DNA of 6,710 nt from Coleofasciculus sp. S288 (GCA_020216575.1 JAIUYC010000215.1:1-6710); one strand, 5' to 3'; positions 1 through 5,803 are shown, counted from the first letter of the stretch. Translations and numbers: made by a program. Notes: generated from the sequence alone by a model not told the origin.

Positions 1-83
1 CACCGTCGAAGCCTCACGCCGAAGTCTTGTCGAAGTTCAGTCGAACGCTGAGCTCACGTCGAAGCCTGATAACTGATAACTGA
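1..83. repeat. Degenerate GTCGAAG repeat cluster with a TGATAAC tandem
   Basis: The heptamer GTCGAAG occurs at 5-11, 29-35 and 58-64, with one-mismatch relatives at 19-24 (CCGAAG) and 40-46 (GTCGAAC). The 11-mer CGTCGAAGCCT is present exactly at 4-14 and 57-67. It is followed at about 66-83 by two copies of CTGATAA and a third, degraded unit, which resembles the heptameric short tandem repeats known from filamentous cyanobacteria. No open frame covers it. It lies just beyond the 3' end of the gluconokinase gene and is probably non-coding repeat DNA continuing off the left edge. Confidence 0.55.
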
Positions 84-88
84 AAGGT

Positions 89-109
89 GAGAACCGCTAT
101 ACCCATTCC
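89..109 (+). repeat. Copy of the GAGAACCGCTATA dispersed repeat
   Basis: The 21 bases here match 1884-1904 at 19 positions; the first 13 (GAGAACCGCTATA) are identical. The same core occurs inverted with one change at 1764-1776. The similarity stops on both sides, so this appears to be one end of a dispersed element. It lies about 30 bases beyond the gluconokinase stop codon. Confidence 0.6.
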
Positions 110-139
110 CGATTACCCACCTCAGAGTAGAGCAAGTTG

Positions 140-1693
140 TCACGCATCTGGCTTGGTTAACTCGGCTTGCAGTCGAGCAATGCTTTCATACTCTCCTTTC
201 AGGGTTTCTAGAATACGAGTGTAGATAGGGAGAATCTTTTGATACGTCTCTACGTTAGCGGCTATGGGTTGATGTCGATGTGTTTCGCCAATCATCTCAG
301 AGACGATGTTGAGCGACGAGATTTTTTTGAGGGCATAAAGTCCTAGGACAGCAGAACCAAGACAAGAACTTTCATACTGTTCTGGGATAGTAACGTCTCG
401 GTTGAATACATCTGCCATCATTTGTCTCCAAAGAGTTGAACGAGCAAAGCCGCCAGTCGCTTGAACTCTTGTGATTTTGCCCGTGAAATCTTCAAGTGCT
501 TCTAAAACAAGGCACAAATTGTACAGGATGCCTTCTAACACAGCTCTTACCAAATGGGCTTTGGTATGACTGGCACTAAGACCAAAATACGAGGCTCTAG
601 CATTAGCATCCCAAAGTGGCGATCGCTCTCCCATTAAGTAGGGGTGAAAAATGAGTCCATCTGAGCCGGGAGGAACCGTTTCAGCCAGCATGGTGATTAA
701 CTCATAGGGGTCTTTTCCCAATCGTTGTGCTGCCCTTACTTCCGTATCCGTGAGTTGGTCGCGCACCCAACGCAAGGCAATCCCGCCGCTATTCACCGCA
801 CCGCCAACGACCCAATGCTTCTCAGTTAGAGCATAGCAGAATAGCCGTTCTTGAGGGTCTGTAACAGGTTGGTCAACAACAGCCCGAATTGCACCACTTG
901 TACCCACGGTAACAGCAACAACTCCAGGCGAAATCGCACCGACACCCAGATTCGACAACACCCCATCACTCGCACCAACTACCGTGGGAATATCCGCCGC
1001 AATTCCCATCGCTTCGGCGCATTCCGTCTGGATTGGCTTCAAAATGTGCGTGGTTGGCACTAATTCTGATAACTTGGCTTCCGTGATACCAGCAATTTCC
1101 AGCGCATCTTTGTCCCAAGCCAGTTCTTTTAAATTCAGCAAACCCATTGCCGAAGCGATGGAATAATCGACAACGTACTGTTGGAACAAGCGATAAAAAA
1201 TGTACTCTTTAATTGAAATAAACTTCGCTGCCTTTTCAAAAAGTTCGGGATGCTCGTCTCGCAGCCAAACCAGCTTGACAAAGGGGGACATGGGATGAAT
1301 TGGGGTTCCCGTCCTCAAATAAATCTCGTGTCCGTGCTGTTCTTGCTTAATTTTGTCCGCCCACTTGGCACTGCGGTTGTCTGCCCAAGTAATGCTTTGA
1401 GTCAGCAAATTTCCTTGGGCATCAACGGCAATTAAGCTATGCATGGCACTGCCAAAGGACAAACACAGCAATTGAGCCGGATCAATACCGCTACCCAAAA
1501 CAATTTTCCTCACGGTTGTAAGCACGGCTGAGAAAATTTCTTTTGGGTCTTGTTCCGCTGTTTCTGGAGTCGGTGCATACAACGGATAGCCAACGGCATG
1601 CTTGCAGACTGTATCACCTTTTTCTGTAAATAGAACGGCTTTGGTACTTGTCGTACCAATGTCTATACCAATGACATAACGTAAATTATTCAT
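140..1693 (-). CDS. gntK: Gluconokinase, FGGY carbohydrate kinase family
   Basis: Phosphorylates gluconate with ATP to 6-phosphogluconate in the cytoplasm, feeding the oxidative pentose phosphate pathway. The 517 residues are the usual FGGY length. The N-terminal phosphate-binding motif GIDIGTTSTK is at 9-18, the substrate-site motif TWADNR at 102-107, the likely catalytic base D243 in GASDG, the nucleotide-site loop GTSG at 264-267, PYLMGERSPLWD at 351-362 and the second FGGY signature ATGGFARS at 412-419. From memory, the chain is close to Bacillus-type GntK nearly end to end (TGTPIHPM at 128-135, CYALTEKHWV at 286-295), so gluconate is a much better substrate guess than glycerol or xylulose. 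The start fits the family N-terminus and has an AGGG four bases upstream. The preceding gene on this strand is the gluconate permease, but a 407-base repeat-rich gap separates them, so co-transcription is likely rather than certain. No terminator is evident downstream. Confidence 0.93.
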   Translation of the reverse strand: MNNLRYVIGIDIGTTSTKAVLFTEKGDTVCKHAVGYPLYAPTPETAEQDPKEIFSAVLTTVRKIVLGSGIDPAQLLCLSFGSAMHSLIAVDAQGNLLTQSITWADNRSAKWADKIKQEQHGHEIYLRTGTPIHPMSPFVKLVWLRDEHPELFEKAAKFISIKEYIFYRLFQQYVVDYSIASAMGLLNLKELAWDKDALEIAGITEAKLSELVPTTHILKPIQTECAEAMGIAADIPTVVGASDGVLSNLGVGAISPGVVAVTVGTSGAIRAVVDQPVTDPQERLFCYALTEKHWVVGGAVNSGGIALRWVRDQLTDTEVRAAQRLGKDPYELITMLAETVPPGSDGLIFHPYLMGERSPLWDANARASYFGLSASHTKAHLVRAVLEGILYNLCLVLEALEDFTGKITRVQATGGFARSTLWRQMMADVFNRDVTIPEQYESSCLGSAVLGLYALKKISSLNIVSEMIGETHRHQPIAANVETYQKILPIYTRILETLKGEYESIARLQAELTKPDA

Positions 1694-1700
1694 CGAACCC

Positions 1701-1724
1701 TACGTAGTTTAAACCCTTAATTAA
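1701..1724. promoter_or_regulatory. Three stacked palindromes upstream of gluconokinase
   Basis: TACGTA (1701-1706), GTTTAAAC (1707-1714) and TTAATTAA (1717-1724) are perfect palindromes lying almost end to end, the first seven bases upstream of the gluconokinase ATG. They could be an operator or simply AT-rich leader sequence. No recognised factor consensus is matched, and I cannot assign -35 and -10 boxes with confidence. Confidence 0.2.
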
Positions 1725-1763
1725 TTCATTGACGTTCGATGTAGGGAGGTTTAACCAGGAAAT

Positions 1764-1896
1764 TATAGCGATTCTCAGTTGACTGGGATACACCTAGATT
1801 CACGATTCTCCGGGGGCGGGTTTCACCGAGATATTTACTTCCCACGGCTCAATCCAATAAACCCGCCCGTACTCCAATCATTCGAGAACCGCTATA
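1764..1896. mobile_element. MITE-like nested inverted repeat, no coding capacity
   Basis: The outer arms 1764-1776 (TATAGCGATTCTC) and 1884-1896 (GAGAACCGCTATA) are complementary at 12 of 13 positions. Weaker complementarity continues inward to about 1791 and 1869, roughly 21 of 28 overall. Inside sits a second perfect inverted repeat (1814-1823 with 1859-1868). The 133-base size, terminal inverted repeats, TA at both tips and absence of a frame resemble a miniature inverted-repeat transposable element. No clear target duplication beyond TA is visible. Because similarity to the copy at 89-109 extends past the right tip, the true boundary may lie farther out, near 1904. A non-mobile REP-like element is the alternative. 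Confidence 0.45.
1814..1868. repeat. 55-base GGGCGGGTTT/AAACCCGCCC hairpin, copy 1
   Basis: Perfect 10-base arms at 1814-1823 and 1859-1868 enclose 35 bases. In RNA from either strand this would give a GC-rich stem with a large loop. It nests inside the longer inverted repeat 1764-1896. There is no T tract, so it is unlikely to be an intrinsic terminator. Confidence 0.7.
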
Positions 1897-1917
1897 TTCA
1901 TTCCATCAACAACTTAT

Positions 1918-1950
1918 ATAAACCTGCCTTGGCCTTGAGGGCGGGTTTAT
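1918..1950. repeat. Tight 12-pair hairpin sharing an arm with repeat copy 2
   Basis: ATAAACCTGCCT (1918-1929) faces GGGCGGGTTTAT (1939-1950) across a nine-base loop, giving ten matched pairs plus two positions that become wobbles (T opposite G) in the plus-strand reading and C/A mismatches in the minus-strand transcript. Its right arm is also the left arm of repeat copy 2, so the two hairpins exclude each other. No T run follows on either strand. Confidence 0.5.
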
Positions 1951-1993
1951 CTCATCTGTCTCTTGGCGGCAACAGTTATCGGAAAACCCGCCC
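1939..1993. repeat. 55-base GGGCGGGTTT/AAACCCGCCC hairpin, copy 2
   Basis: The same perfect 10-base arms as copy 1 occur at 1939-1948 and 1984-1993, again exactly 35 bases apart, while the enclosed sequence matches copy 1 only at about chance level. The right arm continues as CCCTACA, an ending often seen with this repeat class in cyanobacteria. The rest of the permease-kinase gap (1994-2076) shows only a partial related motif, CCGCGCCC near 2036-2043. Confidence 0.7.
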
Positions 1994-2076
1994 CTACAAG
2001 CATTTGTCAACAACATCATTGATTCAGGGGAGAAACCGCGCCCTCCATATAAACAATAGTCTTTATTAGAATCCCA

Positions 2077-2091
2077 CTAGCTTTTAGCTAG
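2077..2091 (-). other. Small hairpin just after the permease stop
   Basis: CTAGCT (2077-2082) and AGCTAG (2086-2091) pair around a three-base loop, starting about ten bases past the permease stop codon on the minus strand. No T tract follows, so it is a poor intrinsic terminator. It might stabilise the permease transcript end or be fortuitous. Confidence 0.25.
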
Positions 2092-2100
2092 ATGAGAGTG

Positions 2101-3471
2101 TCAAAAGAAGAAGCTGAGAACAAATACTACGGCAAACCCAACTACACCAATGATTGTCTCCATCACCGTCCACGACTGAAGCGTTTGCTTTTCAGAGAGT
2201 CCCAGGTAACGGCTAACCAACCAGAAACCAGAATCGTTAACATGGGACAGTACGGTTGCGCCGGATGCGATCGCAATTGTCATCAATCCAGCCATGGGTG
2301 CGGAATAATTACCCGCCTCAATCACCGGAGCCATTAAACCCGCAGCGGTAACCATTGAAACGGTAGCAGAACCTTGGGAAATTCTCACAGCAGCGGCAAT
2401 CAAGAACGCCAACAGGATGACAGGGAGTTGCAACGTCGCCATTGCCTTAGCAAGCGCCTCTCCCACACCACTGGCAACAAGTACCCTGCCGAATACCCCA
2501 CCAGCACCTGTAACAAGAATAATCAGTCCAACAGGTTCCAAAGACTTGGTTGCAATTCGCTGAACTTCATTCTGGGTATAACCGCGTCGAGTGCCTAGGA
2601 AGTAGAACGAGAGTAGCGCCGCAAGCGTCAACGCGACAAACGGGTGTCCTAAGAAAGCCAGCAGGTTGCGGACAAAGTTGCCCTCTGGTAGCAGTACCCC
2701 GGAAATTGTGTTCATCAGAATCAGCACGAGGGGAACGGCAATGATTGATACCACTAACCCAAATCCAGGGGGATTTTTAAGTGCTTCTTCTTCCTTTGCC
2801 TTAAACTCTTCCTGCTCGTTAGCTTCTACCAGCATGTAATCAGGGACATCGGCTTTAATTTGACCACCAATATATTTACCGAAGAAGATTCCACCTAAAA
2901 TCATGGCAGGGAGTCCCGCGATCGCACCAAACAAAATCACCCAACCCAAGTCAGCATTCAGGAGAGAGGCAACAGCAACTGGACCTGGAGTGGGTGGAAT
3001 AAAACTGTGGGTAACCGCAAGTCCTGCCGCTAGAGGAATGGCATAGTAAAGCAGGGAGCGTCCCGTTCGCTGAGCCAAACCATAAACAAGGGGAATCAAA
3101 ATAATCAATCCTACATCGAAGAATACAGGAATTGCCACCAAAAAGCCCGTTAATCCTAGCGCCCATTGAGCGTTATCTTCACCGAATTTTTTGACAAGAG
3201 TTTGCGCAAGTTGTTCGGCACCACCCGACACCCGCAGCATTTCACCAAACATCGTTCCCAAGCCGACAACGATGGCAATAAAGCCTAAGGTTGACCCCAT
3301 CCCTTGCTGGATTACATCTGGAATCTCGCCTAGGGGTATCCTCCCGATTAGCGCAACGAACAGGCTGGCAAGCAGTAAGGCAATAAATGCCTGTAACCGA
3401 AGAACAATAACGAGAAAAAGCAGTACGGCAACGCCTAAAACGGCGATAAATAGTAATGAAAACGTAGACAT
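2101..3471 (-). CDS. gntP: Gluconate permease, GntP family
   Basis: Inner-membrane gluconate:H+ symporter by family and context. The 456 residues match the usual GntP length and are almost wholly hydrophobic, with about a dozen membrane segments beginning near residues 5-22 and 28-44. Family motifs are visible: FFDVGLIILIP at 117-127, HSFIPPTPGPVA at 155-166, AVRISQGSATV at 361-371 and SHVNDSGFW at 409-417. A charged cytosolic loop at about 205-235 contains a run of Glu and Lys. The start is supported by a purine-rich leader with AAGGGG about four bases before the ATG. GntP relatives also carry D-serine, fructuronate or other sugar acids; the substrate call rests on the downstream gluconokinase. 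As first gene on this strand it should be driven from the 3472-3841 region. Confidence 0.9.
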   Translation of the reverse strand: MSTFSLLFIAVLGVAVLLFLVIVLRLQAFIALLLASLFVALIGRIPLGEIPDVIQQGMGSTLGFIAIVVGLGTMFGEMLRVSGGAEQLAQTLVKKFGEDNAQWALGLTGFLVAIPVFFDVGLIILIPLVYGLAQRTGRSLLYYAIPLAAGLAVTHSFIPPTPGPVAVASLLNADLGWVILFGAIAGLPAMILGGIFFGKYIGGQIKADVPDYMLVEANEQEEFKAKEEEALKNPPGFGLVVSIIAVPLVLILMNTISGVLLPEGNFVRNLLAFLGHPFVALTLAALLSFYFLGTRRGYTQNEVQRIATKSLEPVGLIILVTGAGGVFGRVLVASGVGEALAKAMATLQLPVILLAFLIAAAVRISQGSATVSMVTAAGLMAPVIEAGNYSAPMAGLMTIAIASGATVLSHVNDSGFWLVSRYLGLSEKQTLQSWTVMETIIGVVGFAVVFVLSFFF

Positions 3472-3541
3472 GAACCCCTTCCTTCCAGCCCCTCACTTCA
3501 GTTTTTCCTTGTCAATCCAGATGGAAGCTAATGCCAAGCTC

Positions 3542-3562
3542 CCCTCATTGCTGTCATGAGGG
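3542..3562. promoter_or_regulatory. Perfect 7-base inverted repeat upstream of gntP
   Basis: CCCTCAT (3542-3548) and ATGAGGG (3556-3562) are exact reverse complements separated by seven bases, centred about 80 bases upstream of the permease start. The geometry would suit a dimeric regulator operator or a hairpin in the leader RNA. No known binding consensus is matched. Confidence 0.3.
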
Positions 3563-3599
3563 TAAGTCTGGGTGCGAAGTATCAGGGCGTAGTGATTAA

Positions 3600-3641
3600 G
3601 TAACTTCTATAGGAAGGTTCTTGTTTTCTAAAGAAAGTTAC
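3600..3641. repeat. GTAACTT/AAGTTAC inverted repeat
   Basis: Seven-base exact arms at 3600-3606 and 3635-3641 enclose 28 bases in the divergent region. The arms are AT-rich and short, so chance is a real possibility; a regulatory role is only suggested by position. Confidence 0.2.
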
Positions 3642-3733
3642 ATCTTTCGGTAGAGATAAATGTGTCTTAGATACATGCTTCTTAATATATTGCTGATCGT
3701 AGCTTTTTAATTCCCATGTTTGCAGTAGCCCGA

Positions 3734-3741
3734 GCGATCGC
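3734..3741. repeat. HIP1 octamer GCGATCGC
   Basis: This is an intergenic copy of the highly iterated palindrome of cyanobacteria. Three more copies lie inside genes: 619-626 in gluconokinase, 2267-2274 and 2918-2925 in the permease. Four in 6.7 kb is far above chance expectation and supports a cyanobacterial host. Confidence 0.85.
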
Positions 3742-3841
3742 ATCTCACTTTTTGCAAAGTTTTGTTACTAATTGCGGAAAAATTCCTGTGCCAATACAGA
3801 GAGATCAATGGAAGCTCCAAGTTTAATCAGGGATATAAGAC

Positions 3842-4855
3842 ATGGCTATTCAATTCGGCACTAATAGCAATGACACTCGAACGGGAACTTCTGGCAACGA
3901 CATCATTTATGGATTCGCCGGAAATGACACTCTTAGTGGCTTAGATGGCAATGACAACCTTTATGGCGGGACTGGCAACGATGTGCTCGATGGAGGCGCT
4001 GGTAACGATGTTCTTTTTGGTCAAGACGGTATCGACAATCTGACTGGCGGTGGGGGAGACGATATTGTTTTGGGTGGAGATAGTAGCGACACGTTAGATG
4101 GTGGGGCTGGTGACGACTATCTTGATGGTGAGGGGGGCAACGACACGCTTGTTGGTGGAGAAGGAAACGATAACCTGTATGGCAATGCAGGCAACGACAA
4201 TCTAGATGGCGGGGATGGCGACGACAATCTAGATGGTGGTGAGGGCTACGATAGGTTATTTGGCGGTGAGGGCAATGATAACCTGTTTGGATGGTCTAAC
4301 AACGATACTCTCATCGGTGGGCATAACAATGACTCCTTATATGGCGGTGACGGGAATGACCGCTTACTAGGCTTTGGGGGTCGCGAAGGTGAAGGTGTCC
4401 CTGAAATCGACAATGACAGTCTGGAGGGCGGTGCAGGCAACGACACCCTTATCGGTGGTTATGGCAACGACACACTGACTGGCGGGTCTGGTGCTGATTT
4501 CTTCGATTATAATTTCTGGACTGGTGGATACCACGGAGCTGATGGCGAAGGGATTGACATCATTACAGACTTTTCAGTTGCAGATGATACTATCCGTGTT
4601 TCTGAGGATTACAGTACTTGGTTCGGTCTGGGTGACCTCGTTGCAAACGCTTTTATTAGTGCTAATCAATTTACGATTGGGTCAGCCGCCACCACAGCAG
4701 AACACCGATTCATCTACAACCCTACTAATGGTGCTTTCTTCTTTGACAGAGACGGAATGGGCAGCGAAGCACAAGAACAGTTGGCAATACTATCGACAAA
4801 CCTTGCCATAACTCATTTAGATATTTACATTACTAGCGGTATCGGTATTCGGTAA
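3842..4855 (+). CDS. RTX-repeat calcium-binding protein, hemolysin type
   Basis: A 337-residue acidic protein predicted to be exported by a type I system and to fold outside the cell on binding Ca2+. After a 13-residue lead come 22 consecutive nine-residue units of the form GGxGxDxLx (residues 14-221), for example GGAGNDVL at 51-58 and GGEGNDNL at 141-148; these form a parallel beta-roll with Ca2+ in the turns. One unit (176-194) carries ten extra residues, REGEGVPEID. Residues 222-337 are the non-repetitive C-terminal domain seen at the end of many cyanobacterial RTX proteins (DIITDFSVADDTI, RFIYNPTNGAFFFDRDG), which probably holds the secretion signal. There is no Sec signal peptide and no catalytic domain, so no enzyme or toxin activity can be claimed. 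The start has AGGGA eight bases upstream. Transporter genes are not nearby. Confidence 0.9.
   Translation: MAIQFGTNSNDTRTGTSGNDIIYGFAGNDTLSGLDGNDNLYGGTGNDVLDGGAGNDVLFGQDGIDNLTGGGGDDIVLGGDSSDTLDGGAGDDYLDGEGGNDTLVGGEGNDNLYGNAGNDNLDGGDGDDNLDGGEGYDRLFGGEGNDNLFGWSNNDTLIGGHNNDSLYGGDGNDRLLGFGGREGEGVPEIDNDSLEGGAGNDTLIGGYGNDTLTGGSGADFFDYNFWTGGYHGADGEGIDIITDFSVADDTIRVSEDYSTWFGLGDLVANAFISANQFTIGSAATTAEHRFIYNPTNGAFFFDRDGMGSEAQEQLAILSTNLAITHLDIYITSGIGIR
3881..4504 (+). repeat. 27-base tandem array encoding RTX nonapeptides
   Basis: The DNA encoding residues 14-221 of the RTX protein has a 27-base period with recurring blocks such as GGCAACGACA and ACAATCTAGATGG (the latter around 4196 and 4225). The period is broken once by a 30-base insertion within 4367-4423. 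Such arrays can gain or lose units by slippage. Confidence 0.8.
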
Positions 4856-4908
4856 TTCGCGTAAAATCTGGAGCAATTTCTGTTAAATAGCATCCAAAAT
4901 AAACCCCG

Positions 4909-4939
4909 CTCAATTAGCAGGTTAATACGGTTAATTGGG
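4909..4939 (+). terminator. Possible terminator after the RTX gene
   Basis: CTCAATTA (4909-4916) can pair with TAATTGGG (4932-4939), one pair being G-U, around a 15-base loop. A T-rich stretch with TTTTT at 4946-4950 follows. The stem is weak and AT-rich and the T run starts several bases late, so the call is tentative. Nothing else is evident in the 216 bases between the RTX gene and the methyltransferase. Confidence 0.3.
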
Positions 4940-5006
4940 AAATCATTTTTCATTTTCAAATCCTAAAATGACTTTTTTCATCTTCTTAGTAAAGTTTTAT
5001 GTCTAG

Positions 5007-5035
5007 TTGTACATATGATTTTTTCCTGGTATATA
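5007..5035 (+). promoter_or_regulatory. Candidate promoter of the methyltransferase gene
   Basis: TTGTAC (5007-5012) and TATATA (5030-5035) stand 17 bases apart, matching three and four of six positions of the sigma-70 consensus. Transcription would begin near 5042, leaving a leader of about 30 bases before the ATG at 5072. This also argues against the upstream ATG at 5015. The region is AT-rich, so chance matches are easy. Confidence 0.25.
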
Positions 5036-5071
5036 AAAATAACTAAAGTCTTAGAAATTGAAGGAAGTAGT

Positions 5072-5788
5072 ATGAATTTATTACTGGAACAGATTTATCA
5101 AACGAGGCAGGTCGAAGACGCTGAAGGAAATGCAATTAACCCTTTTCCCACCGCTACAGCTTACGAGCTAGGCAAAGTTTTCTACGACCTAATTCAAGAA
5201 GAAAAATTAGAAAGGACACTAGAGGTAGGTATGGCGTATGGCTTATCTACCTTATTTATTTGCCAAGCTCATTCTGACAAAGGTACAGGACATCATACCG
5301 CCATCGATCCTAACCAAAATAGCCTATGGAGATCTATTGGAAAATTGAATATAGAAAAAGCTGGTTTTGCAGACAGATTTCGCTTCTTTGAAGCTTGCTC
5401 TCATGAGGTTTTACCCCAGCTTTTAGCTAACGGAGAACAGTTTGATTTCGCCTTCATTGATGGCATGCATTTGTTTGACTATGCTTTGGTAGATTTCTTC
5501 TATATCGATAAAATGTTGAGGGTTGGAGGATATGTAATTTTTGATGATATTTGGATGCCTAGTATCCGAAAAGTACTATACTTTGTAGTCCAGAATAAAG
5601 CTTACGAGTTGGTCAAATTTTCCACCCAGCAAAACTTGAGAAAACGCGCAAGCAGAATGGCACGCCGTTTCCTTCAAGATCCGATTGAAAGAGATTACAA
5701 AGGAATCAAATTTACTCCGGAAAATATTTGTATTCTGAAAAAACTATCTGAAGATAACCGTCACTGGGAATTTCATCGTTCGTTCTAA
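5072..5788 (+). CDS. Class I SAM-dependent methyltransferase, substrate unknown
   Basis: A soluble 238-residue protein with a Rossmann-like methyltransferase core. Numbered from the ATG at 5072, motif I for SAM binding is TLEVGMAYGLSTLF (49-62), the acidic residue after strand 2 lies in AIDPN (77-81), the FIDGMH motif is at 128-133 and FDD at 157-159. The IDGxH plus DD pattern resembles the Methyltransf_24 / metal-dependent O-methyltransferase group, so an O-methyl acceptor is a reasonable guess, but none can be named. The C-terminal part (about 185-238) is basic and less conserved. An in-frame ATG at 5015 would add 19 residues, but AAGGA six bases before 5072 and motif spacing favour the later start. 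By eye the gene is more AT-rich than its neighbours. It converges on the DUF1361 gene and has no obvious pathway partner here. Confidence 0.8.
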   Translation: MNLLLEQIYQTRQVEDAEGNAINPFPTATAYELGKVFYDLIQEEKLERTLEVGMAYGLSTLFICQAHSDKGTGHHTAIDPNQNSLWRSIGKLNIEKAGFADRFRFFEACSHEVLPQLLANGEQFDFAFIDGMHLFDYALVDFFYIDKMLRVGGYVIFDDIWMPSIRKVLYFVVQNKAYELVKFSTQQNLRKRASRMARRFLQDPIERDYKGIKFTPENICILKKLSEDNRHWEFHRSF

Positions 5789-5803
5789 AGGACGAACAAC
5801 GAG

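Larger units (their letters stand above)
3472..3841. other. Divergent control region between gntP and the RTX gene
   Basis: These 370 bases hold no credible gene; the open frames entering them are off-frame shadows. They must contain the promoters of both flanking genes. A perfect TTGACA lies on the minus strand at 3510-3515, but no -10 box follows at the right spacing. On the plus strand a TATATT at 3686-3691 resembles a -10 box without a good -35, as in -10-only cyanobacterial promoters. Two inverted repeats are listed separately. The RTX start has AGGGA eight bases upstream. Confidence 0.5.

Noticed and set aside
1779..2069. A 96-residue plus-strand open frame in the permease-kinase gap
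   Set aside because: It is made of the inverted repeats themselves, has no convincing ribosome binding site, shows no recognisable domain and runs antisense to the presumed gntP-gntK transcript.
3510..3515. Perfect minus-strand TTGACA as the -35 box of gntP
   Set aside because: The sequence at the expected -10 position is GGGGCT, and the site is so close to the ATG that little leader would remain.
3191..3559. A 122-residue plus-strand frame opposite the permease
   Set aside because: It lies antisense to a clear GntP coding sequence and has the composition of a shadow frame.
3762..3944. A 60-residue plus-strand frame overlapping the RTX start
   Set aside because: It overlaps the well-supported RTX gene in another frame and its sequence looks like no known protein.
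3881..4504. The regular 27-base repeats considered as a CRISPR array or minisatellite
   Set aside because: They translate in one frame without interruption into GGxGxDxLx units and have no separate unique spacers.
5015..5071. N-terminal extension of the methyltransferase from an earlier ATG
   Set aside because: The ATG at 5015 has no ribosome binding site and overlaps the candidate promoter, while 5072 has AAGGA at good spacing and gives a normal family N-terminus.
5778..5797. GTTCGT/ACGAAC hairpin spanning the methyltransferase stop codon as a terminator
   Set aside because: The stem is only six pairs, and the plus-strand sequence after it is an A run rather than a T run.
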